A stretch of 17,348 nt of DNA. Source: Brevundimonas sp. Lineage in GTDB: Bacteria > Pseudomonadota > Alphaproteobacteria > Caulobacterales > Caulobacteraceae. Positions 6,097-14,205 of this stretch are shown here, one piece after another. Under the pieces are notes generated by a model. That model saw nothing but the letters and a program-made list of their open reading frames with translations. It did no database searches and was not told the DNA's origin. How positions within the stretch are numbered: the first letter of the stretch is position 1; each line of letters begins with the position of its first letter. A program made the position numbers and the translations under genes. The stretch lies in assembly GCA_022712235.1 (NCBI GenBank), contig JALAGW010000321.1:1-17348 (forward strand), written 5' to 3'.

Positions 6097-6216
6097 TCAG
6101 GGCTCGGAGTGCCCCTCGTCCCCTTCGTCATACAGATGGAACTCGTGCCAGAGGCCGTTCAGGACGCCGAAGGCCACCGCCAGGCCGAGGCCCAGGATCC
6201 AGGCGAAATACCACAT
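6097..6216 (-). CDS. cydX: Cytochrome bd oxidase small subunit CydX
   Basis: Encodes 39 residues beginning MWYFAWILG, the hallmark of CydX (E. coli CydX has 37 residues and begins the same way). CydX is a single-helix inner-membrane peptide that binds CydA and is needed for stability of the haem site and activity of cytochrome bd. The membrane helix covers about residues 3-23 and is followed by an acidic tail (YDEGDEGHSEP). The ATG at 6214-6216 has AAAGGAG about 9 bases upstream and lies 22 bases past the cydB stop, so it is the last gene of cydA-cydB-cydX. A strong terminator follows 12 bases after the stop. Confidence 0.95.
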   Translation of the reverse strand: MWYFAWILGLGLAVAFGVLNGLWHEFHLYDEGDEGHSEP

Positions 6217-6238
6217 GAGATGATCTCCTTTCGCGGGA

Positions 6239-7387
6239 TCAGTAGAGGTCGGGGTTGGTCTTCAGCGCCGCCGTGCTCGAACGGCCCCACAGAACCTTGT
6301 AGACCCAGGCGGTGTAGAACAGGACGATCGGCATGAAGACCACCGTCACGATCAGCATGATGAACAGGGTCGTGTGGCTGGACGAGGCGTTCCAGACCGT
6401 CAGGCTGGACTGGGCGTTGATCGAGCTGGGCAGGATGAAGGGGAACATCGACAGGCCGACCGTCGAGATGATCCCCACCGCCGAGGCCGAGGAGCCGCCG
6501 AAGGCCATGGCCGCCGACTTGCGCCACATGCCCAGCAGGCCGATCACGGCGCCGGCGAAGCCCAGAACCGGGGCGATGATCATCCACGGATAACGGCCGT
6601 AGTTGTCCAGCCAGGCGCCAGGCGCGGCCTCGACCGCCGTGCGCAGGGGGTTGGAGACGCCGCCCGCATCGACCGCGCCGGTGATACGGAAGCCCATGTC
6701 GCCGAAGGCCACCATGGCGCCGCCGACCGCGAACAGGACCAGGCTGGCCAGACCGGCCACGGTGCCTATGGCGCGGGCGCGTTTCAGCACCACGCCTTCC
6801 TCGCCCTTGACCGACAGCCAGGCCGCGCCGTGCAGGACCAGCATGGAGACCGACAGCAGGCCGCAGATCAGGGTGAAGGGGGTGAACAGTCCCAGCAGAC
6901 TGCCTTCGTAGAAGCTGCGCAGATCGCTATCCAGACGGAAGGGCGCGCCCATCAGGACGTTGCCGACCGCCACGCCGAACACCAGGGCCGGGACGAAGCT
7001 GCCGACGAACAGGCCCCAGTCCCACATGGAGCGCCAGCGCGCCTCGGGCCTCTTGGAGCGATACTTGAACGACACGGGCCGCAGGATCAGGGCCGACAGG
7101 ACCAGGAACATGGCCAGGTAGAAGCCCGAGAAGCTGACCGCATAGACTTGCGGCCAGGCGGCGAAGATCGCCGCGCCGCCGACGATGAACCAGACCTGGT
7201 TGCCTTCCCAGGTCGCGCCGACGGTGTTGATCACCATGCGGCGTTCTTCATCCGTCCTGGCGACGAAGGGCAGCAGGGCGCCGACGCCCATGTCGAAGCC
7301 GTCCGTCAGGGCGAAGCCGATCAGCAGCACGCCCAGCAGTCCCCACCAGATCAGGCGGAGGGTGGTGTAGTCGAGGGGGAGTTCCAT
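6239..7387 (-). CDS. cydB: Cytochrome bd ubiquinol oxidase subunit II
   Basis: Encodes 382 residues (E. coli CydB has 379). CydB is the structural partner of CydA in the inner membrane; it carries no haem in its own right in most enzymes and supports the proton path. Conserved features are LIWWGLLGVLLIGFALTDGF with Asp29, GFDMGVGALLPF, and TWEGNQVWFIVGG; at Glu61 E. coli has aspartate, a mild change. Eight or nine hydrophobic helices span the chain, and the last (LFIMLIVTVVFMPIVLFYTAWVY) is typical. The ATG at 7385-7387 follows cydA by 25 bases and precedes cydX by 22, so the three form one operon under the FNR site at 9057. Confidence 0.97.
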   Translation of the reverse strand: MELPLDYTTLRLIWWGLLGVLLIGFALTDGFDMGVGALLPFVARTDEERRMVINTVGATWEGNQVWFIVGGAAIFAAWPQVYAVSFSGFYLAMFLVLSALILRPVSFKYRSKRPEARWRSMWDWGLFVGSFVPALVFGVAVGNVLMGAPFRLDSDLRSFYEGSLLGLFTPFTLICGLLSVSMLVLHGAAWLSVKGEEGVVLKRARAIGTVAGLASLVLFAVGGAMVAFGDMGFRITGAVDAGGVSNPLRTAVEAAPGAWLDNYGRYPWMIIAPVLGFAGAVIGLLGMWRKSAAMAFGGSSASAVGIISTVGLSMFPFILPSSINAQSSLTVWNASSSHTTLFIMLIVTVVFMPIVLFYTAWVYKVLWGRSSTAALKTNPDLY

Positions 7388-7412
7388 CTCTCTTTTCCTT
7401 CAACGACCGGGG

Positions 7413-8981
7413 TCAGGCGACCGCCGGATCGCCTTCCGTGCTGGCGTCGGCTTCACGGGCTTCCTGTTCGGCGAACGGGCCCTTCTTGACGGTGCGCAGG
7501 ATCAGGCTGACCTCCACGACGGCCAGGGCTCCGTAGAGCAGGGTGAAGCAGACGATCGTGGTCCACAGTTGCGGCACGCTGAGGCTCGAGGCGCCGAGGA
7601 AGGTCGGCAGAACGCCCTCCACGGCCCAGGGCTGACGACCCACCTCGGCCAGAAGCCAGCCGGACTCGATGGCGATCCACGGCAGGGGAATGGCCAGAAC
7701 GGCCAGACGCAGGAACCACTTCGTCTCGTGCTTGCGCAGGGTGCACAGGACGAAGGCCGTGGCGAACAGACCGATCATCAGGAAGCCGATGCCGGCCATG
7801 ACGCGGAAGACCCAGAACATCAGCGGCACATTGGGCACGGTGTCCCAGGCGGCGAGCTTGATCTGCTCCGGCGTGGCCTGACGCGGATCGGCGACATAGC
7901 GTTTCAGCAGCAGGCCATAGCCCAGGTCGTTACGCACGCTCTCGAACTGGGCGCGGGCGGCCATGTCGGTGTGATCGGCCTTGACCTTCTCCAGCGCGTC
8001 ATAGGCGACGACGCCGCGTTCGATGCGGTCCTCGGCCACGGCGACCAGCTCAAGAATGCCGATCACCGGCTTGTCGATGCTGCGGGTCGAGATCAGACCC
8101 AGGACATAGGGGATCTTGACCTCGAAATGGGTGTGGCGGTCTTCCAGGCTGGGCAGGCCGAAGGCGGTCAGGCCGGCGGGCGCCGGCTCGGTGCGCCACA
8201 TGGCTTCCAGCGCGGCCAGCTTCATCTTTTGGTTGTCAGTCAGGGCATAGCCCGACTCATCGCCCAGGACGACGACAGACAGCGACGACAGCAGACCGAA
8301 GGCGGCGGCCACGGTCATCGACCGCTTGGCGAAGCCGACATGCTTGCCCTTCAGCAGATAGAAGGCCGAGATGCCCAGGACGACCACGGCGGCGCAGACA
8401 TAGCCGGCCGAGACGGTGTGAACGAACTTGGCCTGGGCCACCGGGTTGAAGATCACCGCCATGAAGTCAGTGACTTCCATCCGCATGGTGTCGGGGTTGA
8501 AGGCGGCGCCGACCGGGTTCTGCATCCAGCCGTTGGCGGCCAGAATCCACAGGGCCGACAGGTTGGTGCCCAGGGCGACCATGAAGGTGACGAACAGGTG
8601 GGCGTGCGGCTTCAGCTTGTCCCAGCCGAAGAACATCAGGCCGACGAAGGTCGCTTCCATGAAGAAGGCCATCAGGCCCTCGATGGCCAGCGGGGCGCCG
8701 AAGATGTCGCCGACATAGTGGGAGTAGTAGGACCAGTTCATGCCGAACTGGAATTCCATCGTCAGGCCCGTGGCCACGCCCAGCACGAAGTTGATGCCGA
8801 ACAGCGTGCCCCAGAAGCGGGTGATGGTCCGCCAGATGGGCCGCCGCGTCATCACATAGATGCTCTCCATGATGACCAGCATGAAGGAGAGGCCCAGGGT
8901 GAGGGGCACGAACAGAAAGTGGTATAGCGCCGTCAGTGCGAACTGAAGGCGTGACAGGTCTACGACCGCCAGGTCGATCAT
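7413..8981 (-). CDS. cydA: Cytochrome bd ubiquinol oxidase subunit I
   Basis: Encodes 522 residues, equal to E. coli CydA. This inner-membrane subunit oxidises ubiquinol and reduces oxygen to water with very high oxygen affinity, holding haems b558, b595 and d. The ligands match E. coli at a constant offset of +2: His21, His188 and Met395. Glu101 and Glu109 in GAPLAIEGLMAFFMEATF are present, as are Lys254 and Glu259 in the quinol loop (KMKLAALEA) and the GRQPW motif. The loop between helices 6 and 7 is of the long type. The ATG at 8979-8981 has CAGGAG about 8 bases upstream. It is the first gene of cydABX, divergent from cydD across a perfect FNR palindrome, so induction at low oxygen is expected. 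Confidence 0.98.
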   Translation of the reverse strand: MIDLAVVDLSRLQFALTALYHFLFVPLTLGLSFMLVIMESIYVMTRRPIWRTITRFWGTLFGINFVLGVATGLTMEFQFGMNWSYYSHYVGDIFGAPLAIEGLMAFFMEATFVGLMFFGWDKLKPHAHLFVTFMVALGTNLSALWILAANGWMQNPVGAAFNPDTMRMEVTDFMAVIFNPVAQAKFVHTVSAGYVCAAVVVLGISAFYLLKGKHVGFAKRSMTVAAAFGLLSSLSVVVLGDESGYALTDNQKMKLAALEAMWRTEPAPAGLTAFGLPSLEDRHTHFEVKIPYVLGLISTRSIDKPVIGILELVAVAEDRIERGVVAYDALEKVKADHTDMAARAQFESVRNDLGYGLLLKRYVADPRQATPEQIKLAAWDTVPNVPLMFWVFRVMAGIGFLMIGLFATAFVLCTLRKHETKWFLRLAVLAIPLPWIAIESGWLLAEVGRQPWAVEGVLPTFLGASSLSVPQLWTTIVCFTLLYGALAVVEVSLILRTVKKGPFAEQEAREADASTEGDPAVA

Positions 8982-9023
8982 GGGCTCAGGCTCCTGACCG
9001 CCAGCCCCATCGACCGGCGTTCT

Positions 9024-9034
9024 ACTATAACCTA
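9024..9034 (-). promoter_or_regulatory. Candidate -10 region of the cydABX promoter
   Basis: On the minus strand TAGGTT (9034-9029) starts exactly 22 bases past the FNR palindrome, the class II spacing, and keeps the T1, A2 and T6 of the consensus hexamer. An overlapping TATAGT (9029-9024) is an alternative. Transcription would begin near 9022, about 40 bases before the cydA ATG. Confidence 0.5.
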
Positions 9035-9056
9035 AGGCAACGCTCTTGGGCGCGCC

Positions 9057-9070
9057 TTGATCCTGATCAA
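9057..9070. promoter_or_regulatory. Perfect FNR operator shared by cydABX and cydDC
   Basis: TTGATCCTGATCAA matches TTGAT-N4-ATCAA at all 10 core bases. It is the only such site in the 215-base divergent gap. On the minus side TAGGTT, and on the plus side CTAGAC (9093-9098, close to the Caulobacter-type -10), both begin 22 bases from the box edge. One dimer could therefore act at -41.5 for either gene set. Confidence 0.88.
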
Positions 9071-9196
9071 AGCCCAGACGGGACGACTCGCTCTAGACGG
9101 CGTTTCGCCCAAGGCTGTTTCGTCACAAGGACGATTCGCCCAATGCGCCTTCGCGCTGGCTTGTGTCTGTTCGCGCGGACGGAGCATGGAGAGACG

Positions 9197-10825
9197 ATGA
9201 CGGCCCAGCCGATCGAAGCAGACGCCGCCCCGGCCGCGGCTCCGGCCCAGTGGCTGAAGACGGCGCTTGCCCCCCGCAAGCGGATCATGGCCCTGGCCAG
9301 CGGACTGGTGATCGCCGACGCGGTTCCGGCCGTCGGCTTCGCGGCGGGTCTGGGTCTGGCCGTCGGCGCCCTGCCGCAAGGGTTCAGCCACGCCCTGCCT
9401 GGCGCCGCCCTGGCGATCGCCTCCCTGCTGACGCGCGGCGCCCTGACCCAGGTCGCGACCATGACAGCCGCTCGCGCCGCCCGCGCCGTCAAGGGCGACC
9501 TGCGCCGCCAGAGCCTGAACGGCGCCTTTTCGGGCCGTCTGTCCGACGCCGAGACCATGACCGCGACCGTCGAGGGGGTCGAGGCACTGGACGGCCATGT
9601 CTCGCGCTTCGCACCCGCCCGCATGGCCGCCGCCGTCACGCCCCTGCTTCTGATCGCCGTCGCCGCCGTGGTCAGCCCCTTCACCGCCGGCATCTTCCTG
9701 TTCACCCTCGCGCCCTTCGTCATCGGCATGGCCCTGACCGGCATGGCGGCGGGGGCCGAGAGCCGGCGTCAGTTCCAGGCGCTGGAGCGACTGTCCGGCC
9801 TGTTCCTCGACCGCATCCGCGCCCTGCCCGCCATCCTGGCCTTCCAGGCCGAGACGCAGCAGACGGCGGTGATCGCCCGCGCCTCGAACGACCTGGCCCG
9901 CCGCACGGGCAAGGTGCTGAAGATCGCCTTCCTGTCCTCGGCGATTCTGGAGTTCTTCTCTGCCTTGGCGGTCGCGCTGGTCGCGGTCTATTGCGGCTTC
10001 AACCTGCTGAAGCTGCTGCCCTTCCCGGCGCCCGAGCAGTTGAGCCTGACCCGCGCCTTCTTCCTGCTGGCCCTGGCGCCCGAGGTCTATGCGCCCATGC
10101 GCCGCCTGGCCGCCGCCTATCACGACCGTCAGGCCGCCGAGGCCGCCGTGCCCAGCCTGAGGACCTTGACCGAGCGGGCCGCGCCCGTAGCGGTGCGCCC
10201 GCCGGTTCCCGCCGGCGCTCCGGCCGTCGCCTTCCGCGACGTGGCCATCGCCTATGAGGCGGGCGCGCCCGTCCTGACCGGCTTCAATCTGCAGCTCGCC
10301 CCCAACGCCACCGTGGCCCTGCTCGGCGCCAGCGGTTCGGGCAAGAGCAGCCTGCTGCACCTCTTCCTCGGTCTGTCTCCCCTGACCGAAGGCGAGGTCG
10401 AGATCGGCGACGTGCGCTTGTCCGACCGTCCCGACCTGACCGCCTGGGTCGCCTTCGCCGGTCAGGCGCCGGTCGTTGTCCCCGGAACCCTGGCCGAGAA
10501 CATCGCCCTGGCCTGGCGCGCCGCCCCGTCGTCACGCGTCATGGAGGCCGCCGCCCACGCCGGCTTCACCGGCGACCTGAACCGCATCATCGACGAACGC
10601 GGCGGCGGTCTGTCCGGCGGAGAGCGACGGCGGCTGGGCCTGGCGCGCGCCTTCCTCAAGCCCGCGCCCATCCTGTTGCTGGACGAGCCGACCGCCAATC
10701 TGGACGCTGTGTCCGAGGCCGCCCTGCTGCCCGTCATCCGCGCCGCCGCCGAGGGCCGCACCACCCTGATCGCCACCCATTCCGAGGCTGTCACCGAACT
10801 GGCCGACATCGTGGTGCGGCTGTGA
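9197..10825 (+). CDS. cydD: Thiol reductant ABC exporter subunit CydD
   Basis: Encodes 542 residues: an ABC half-transporter with about six membrane helices (residues about 30-300) and a C-terminal ATPase. CydDC moves glutathione or cysteine (haem has also been proposed) across the inner membrane and is required to assemble cytochrome bd. Seen here: Walker A GASGSGKS (377-384), signature LSGGE (472-476), Walker B LLLDEP with Asp496 and Glu497, and switch His528. I chose the ATG at 9197, which has GGAG 5 bases upstream; the frame stays open upstream through the FNR region, including an ATG at 9143. cydC overlaps its stop by 4 bases. CydC and CydD are similar; this one precedes and carries the CydD-like N-terminus, a call of moderate certainty. 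Confidence 0.93.
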   Translation: MTAQPIEADAAPAAAPAQWLKTALAPRKRIMALASGLVIADAVPAVGFAAGLGLAVGALPQGFSHALPGAALAIASLLTRGALTQVATMTAARAARAVKGDLRRQSLNGAFSGRLSDAETMTATVEGVEALDGHVSRFAPARMAAAVTPLLLIAVAAVVSPFTAGIFLFTLAPFVIGMALTGMAAGAESRRQFQALERLSGLFLDRIRALPAILAFQAETQQTAVIARASNDLARRTGKVLKIAFLSSAILEFFSALAVALVAVYCGFNLLKLLPFPAPEQLSLTRAFFLLALAPEVYAPMRRLAAAYHDRQAAEAAVPSLRTLTERAAPVAVRPPVPAGAPAVAFRDVAIAYEAGAPVLTGFNLQLAPNATVALLGASGSGKSSLLHLFLGLSPLTEGEVEIGDVRLSDRPDLTAWVAFAGQAPVVVPGTLAENIALAWRAAPSSRVMEAAAHAGFTGDLNRIIDERGGGLSGGERRRLGLARAFLKPAPILLLDEPTANLDAVSEAALLPVIRAAAEGRTTLIATHSEAVTELADIVVRL

Positions 10826-12483
10826 GCGCGCCCGAGATGACCGGCGTCGCCCGCCTCAAGGCCCTGATCCGGGCCCAGGAACGTCAGCAAGGCGGGCGCC
10901 TGCTGACCGCCGCCGTGACCGCCGCCCTGGTGTCGGCCGCCGCCGTCCTGCTGCTGGGCGTCTCCGGCTGGTTCATCACCGCCTCGGCCTTGGCCGGGCT
11001 GGCGGGCGCCGCCGTGGCGCACAGCTTCAACTTCATGGTGCCCAGCGCCCTGATCCGTTTCTTCGCCATCGTCCGCACAGGCTCGCGCTATGCTGAGCGG
11101 ATCACCGGCCACGAGGCCGCGCTGAAGGCCCTGGCCGCCTTGCGCCCCCAGTTGTTCGAGGGGATCGCGCGCGGCCCCGCGACCCGCGCCCTGGCTCTGG
11201 CCGGGGGCGAGGCCTCATCGCGGATGGTGCAGGACGTGGACGCCATCCAGAACCGTTTTGTGCGCCTGTCCGCGCCCTGGGGGGCCGCCGCCGGTCTGAT
11301 CGCGGGCCTGGGGCTGGCCCTGCTGACCGGCTGGACGACCGCCGTCGCCATCGCCGCCGCCAGCGCCCTCGGCGTCCTGGCCGCCGCCCTGGTCGGCCGC
11401 TGGCTGGCCGAGCCCGCCGGACGCGCGGGCCAGGCCGCCTCGGGCGATCTCAAGACGGATTGCGCCGCCTTCGCCGCCGCCGCGCCAGAGCTTCAGGCCT
11501 ATGGCGTCAAGGCCTGGGCCGTGGAGCGGCTGGCCGAGCGCGGCGCGGCGCTGGAACGCGCCACAGAGCGTCTGGCCTCGGCGAGCGGCTGGATCATGCT
11601 GACCCAGTCCGCCGCCATGGCCCTGGCCGTTGCAGGGGTCGTGGCCACCGCGGGGGCCGCTACGCCGCCCCTGATCGCCCTGGCTATTCTGGCCGCCGTC
11701 GTCACGGTCGAGAGCGCGAGCGCCCTGCTCACCGCCATTCGCCACAACGGTGCGGTCGAAGCGGCGATGGAACGGCTAGGCGAACTGCTGGAAGAAGCGC
11801 CCGCCCTGTCGGTCGCACCGGCCAGCTCCACGCTCGCCCTGCCCTCGGCCAGCCTGTCGCTGACGCCGCCGCAGCGCCTGGCCGTCACCGGCCCCTCGGG
11901 CGCCGGCAAGACCACCCTGATCGAGCGCTGGATGCACCTGCGCGCGCCCCTGCCCGGTGAGGCGACGCTGGGCCAGATCGACGCCGCCGCGACCGCCCCC
12001 GACGCCGCCCGCGCCCTGTTCGCCTATGCCCCGCAACAGGCCGTGCTGCTGGCGGGCAGCGTGCGCGAGAACCTGAAACTGGCCCTGCCGGGCGCCGACG
12101 ACGAGGCCCTGTGGGCCGCGCTGGACGACGCCGATCTGGCGGACCGCGTCCGCGCGGCGCCCGCCGGCCTGAACGCGCCCCTGGGTGAGAACGGCGCCCG
12201 TCTGTCGGGCGGCGAGCGCCGTCGCCTGGGTCTGGCCCGCGCCTATCTGCGCCCCGCCCCCTGGCTGGTGCTGGACGAGCCGACCGAAGGTCTGGACCCC
12301 GTCACCGAGGCGCGGGTGCTGGAACGGCTGGCGGCGCGTCTGGCGCGCACCGGCCAGGGCCTGATCCTGGTCAGCCACCGCCCCGCGCCGCTGGCCCTGT
12401 GCGACCGGCGCCTGGCTGTGACGGGCCTCTCGGCGTCAGGCGCCGTTCAGATGTCGTTGAAAGAGGCGCAAGCGACGATCTGA
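10822..12483 (+). CDS. cydC: Thiol reductant ABC exporter subunit CydC
   Basis: Encodes 553 residues, the partner ABC half-transporter of CydD in the inner membrane. The N-terminal membrane domain shows LLGVSGWFITASALAG and the IRFFAIVRTGSRYAERITGHEA region, which is characteristic of CydC. The ATPase domain has Walker A GPSGAGKT (357-364), signature LSGGE (461-465), the Walker B stretch LVLDEPTEGLD (about 482-492) and switch His519. Linker and nucleotide domains are shorter than in typical full exporters. The GTG at 10822 overlaps the cydD TGA (GTGA), which suggests translational coupling; an in-frame ATG at 10837 has no ribosome site. An FNR site and a small membrane-protein gene follow. 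Confidence 0.94.
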   Translation: MSAPEMTGVARLKALIRAQERQQGGRLLTAAVTAALVSAAAVLLLGVSGWFITASALAGLAGAAVAHSFNFMVPSALIRFFAIVRTGSRYAERITGHEAALKALAALRPQLFEGIARGPATRALALAGGEASSRMVQDVDAIQNRFVRLSAPWGAAAGLIAGLGLALLTGWTTAVAIAAASALGVLAAALVGRWLAEPAGRAGQAASGDLKTDCAAFAAAAPELQAYGVKAWAVERLAERGAALERATERLASASGWIMLTQSAAMALAVAGVVATAGAATPPLIALAILAAVVTVESASALLTAIRHNGAVEAAMERLGELLEEAPALSVAPASSTLALPSASLSLTPPQRLAVTGPSGAGKTTLIERWMHLRAPLPGEATLGQIDAAATAPDAARALFAYAPQQAVLLAGSVRENLKLALPGADDEALWAALDDADLADRVRAAPAGLNAPLGENGARLSGGERRRLGLARAYLRPAPWLVLDEPTEGLDPVTEARVLERLAARLARTGQGLILVSHRPAPLALCDRRLAVTGLSASGAVQMSLKEAQATI

Positions 12484-12498
12484 TCCATCCGCATGCCT

Positions 12499-12512
12499 TT
12501 GATCTCCATCAA
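12499..12512. promoter_or_regulatory. Perfect FNR operator upstream of a small membrane-protein gene
   Basis: TTGATCTCCATCAA matches the FNR consensus at all 10 core bases and begins 16 bases past the cydC stop. TTTGCT (12535-12540) begins 22 bases after it as a possible -10. A start at -41.5 would be near 12547, right at the AAAGGAG of the next gene, so the message would have a leader of about 14 bases. Confidence 0.85.
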
Positions 12513-12560
12513 GGCGAAGTCGTCCGCAAACGGCTTTGCTGCGATCAAAGGAGATACCCC

Positions 12561-12677
12561 ATGCCCGCAGACGTCGTTCCCGTCATCGCCGCCATTGTCT
12601 CGGCCTTCCTCGTCTTCATGGCCGCCCTCGGCTTCGCCTCGGTGTGGAGCAACATGGGCGACAAGACCAAGACCTGA
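12561..12677 (+). CDS. Unrecognised 38-residue single-helix membrane protein
   Basis: I do not recognise a family. The frame starts with ATG at 12561, 8 bases after a strong AAAGGAG, and ends with TGA at 12675-12677. The product has a short acidic N-terminus (MPAD), one hydrophobic helix of about 25 residues (from VVPVIAAIV to GFASVW) and a polar tail (SNMGDKTKT). It has a perfect FNR site 49 bases upstream, a dedicated terminator 34 bases downstream, and cydC directly before it, so it is very probably expressed at low oxygen. Size and shape recall small oxidase subunits (CydX, CydH/YnhF, CcoQ-like), but no sequence motif proves this. CydX itself is present elsewhere in the cluster (6097-6216). 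Confidence 0.75.
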   Translation: MPADVVPVIAAIVSAFLVFMAALGFASVWSNMGDKTKT

Positions 12678-12711
12678 CGGCCCAAGAGCTGACGGCCTGG
12701 GACCAGACAGC

Positions 12712-12749
12712 AAAAAAGCGCACGTCCGCTGACCGGACGTGCGCTTTTT
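12712..12749. terminator. Bidirectional terminator
   Basis: A perfect 12-bp stem (AGCGCACGTCCG at 12717-12728 with 12734-12745, loop of 5) is flanked by an A-run on the left and a T-run on the right, so it can end both the small membrane-protein message (plus) and the CorC-family message (minus, stop at 12778). Confidence 0.9.
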
Positions 12750-12777
12750 CTTTAGCAGGCCATGCCTCGCCGGCGGA

Positions 12778-14100
12778 TCAATCCGTGTCGGTCGGGCCGT
12801 TCCCCTGCCCCGGAATGATCGCCCGGAACAGCAGCTTGTCGATCCGGCGATCATCCATGTCGATCACCTCGACCTCGAACCGGCCCAGTTGCAGGATCTC
12901 GCCCTCGTGGGGCAGACGCGACAGGTGGTGCAGCACCAGACCGGCGACGGTGTGGAAGCTCTCGTGCTCGCCGAAGTCCTCGCCCAGTTCGTCGCCCAAT
13001 TCGTCCAGATCGGCCTGGCCGTCCACGGCCCACGACCCGTCCTCGCGCTTGCGGATCGACAGATCCTGCTCGTCGTGGCTCTCGTTGAAGTCGCCGGCGA
13101 TCATCTCCAGCAGGTCGGTGGCCGTGACCACGCCTTCGAAGGCGCCGTATTCGTCGACGACGAAGGCCATGTGGACCTTCGACCCCTTGAGGATCTCCAG
13201 CGCCTTCAGCACCGAGGTCGACTGCGGGATGTAGGCGGGCTCGGCCACCAGCTTCTCGATGTCATAGGCGCCGTCGGTCAGCAGGGCGTCCAGCATGTCC
13301 TTCTTGTGGACCACGCCCAGGGGATTATCGATGTCGCTCTCGCGCGCCACCACGATCCGCGAATAGGGGCAGGTGCGGATTTCCTCGCGCACAACCTCCT
13401 CGGGGTCGTCCAGGGCGATCCAGAAGACCTCATGGCGCGGCGTCATGGCCACGCGCACGGCGCGGTCGCCCAAACGCAAAATCTCCTCGATCATCACCTG
13501 CTCTTCGGGCTCGATCAGGCCCGCGGACGTCCCCTCGGCCAGGATGCTCTCGACCTCTTCCTGGGTCACGTCCGAGCCGTCGCGATCCTTGACGCCCATG
13601 ACCTTGAGGATGCCCGAGGTCGAGGCCGTCAGCAGCAGGACGAAGGGCTTCATCACCAGGGCCATGGTCGAGATGGGCGCCGCCATCTTCGACGCGATGG
13701 TCTCGGGGAAGATCAGGGCCAGACGCTTGGGCACCAGTTCGCCGACGATCAGCGAGACATAGGTGATCAGCACGACCACCAGGGCCGTCGAGGCGATCTC
13801 GGAATAGGGAGCCAAGGCCGGGAAATTGGTTTCCAGGATGCGGTCCAGCTCGCCCGCGATGGTGGCCTGACCATAGGCGCCCGCCAGAATGCCGATCAGG
13901 GTGATGCCGACCTGGACCGCCGACAGGAACTGGGTCGGCTCCTCCGACAGCTTGAGGGCCGCGCGGGCCCCGCGATCCCCGCGCTCGGCACGGCTTTGGA
14001 GCTTGGACTTACGTGATGAAACGACCGCAAGCTCGGTCATGGCGAACAGGCCGTTCAGCACCACAAGCAGCAGCACGACGGCGATAGCGATGGTCAACAT
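12778..14100 (-). CDS. CNNM/CorC-family (hemolysin-like) membrane protein
   Basis: Encodes 440 residues with the three-part build of the family called hemolysin family or CNNM transport protein. An N-terminal DUF21/CNNM membrane domain (about 1-190) has helices at 1-20, 60-80, 100-120 and 140-160 and the conserved GELVPK (120-125). A CBS pair (about 205-335) includes MTPRHEV and VDEYGAFEGVVT. A C-terminal CorC_HlyC domain (about 350-430) carries SFHTVAGLVLHHLSRLPHEGE. Related proteins act in magnesium or cobalt homeostasis; haemolytic activity is a historical name. The ATG at 14098-14100 has no obvious ribosome site. It stands alone between a terminator and the small lipoprotein gene and shows no tie to the respiratory genes. 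Confidence 0.92.
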   Translation of the reverse strand: MLTIAIAVVLLLVVLNGLFAMTELAVVSSRKSKLQSRAERGDRGARAALKLSEEPTQFLSAVQVGITLIGILAGAYGQATIAGELDRILETNFPALAPYSEIASTALVVVLITYVSLIVGELVPKRLALIFPETIASKMAAPISTMALVMKPFVLLLTASTSGILKVMGVKDRDGSDVTQEEVESILAEGTSAGLIEPEEQVMIEEILRLGDRAVRVAMTPRHEVFWIALDDPEEVVREEIRTCPYSRIVVARESDIDNPLGVVHKKDMLDALLTDGAYDIEKLVAEPAYIPQSTSVLKALEILKGSKVHMAFVVDEYGAFEGVVTATDLLEMIAGDFNESHDEQDLSIRKREDGSWAVDGQADLDELGDELGEDFGEHESFHTVAGLVLHHLSRLPHEGEILQLGRFEVEVIDMDDRRIDKLLFRAIIPGQGNGPTDTD

Positions 14101-14205
14101 CGAAAGGGGAGAAACCCGCGGCGCGGCGCGACAACCGGCGTCCGCATGGCAATAGTAAGGCTGATCGCCCCGCCGCGCCAGTCATTCATGCATCGGGACG
14201 CGGCT

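Noticed and set aside
6374..8927. Long plus-strand frames opposite cydB and cydA
   Set aside because: Low-complexity charged translations (H, Q, D, G, R rich) typical of antisense frames; the minus-strand genes carry all family motifs.
9032..10360. 442-codon minus-strand frame opposite cydD
   Set aside because: Glycine/glutamine/arginine-rich shadow of an ABC transporter gene; no ribosome site.
12536..12548. Second FNR-like site TTGCT-GCG-ATCAA
   Set aside because: The half-sites are 3 rather than 4 bases apart and one half is imperfect; it overlaps the ribosome site.
12739..14016. 425-codon plus-strand frame opposite the CorC-family gene
   Set aside because: Antisense shadow beginning within the terminator region.
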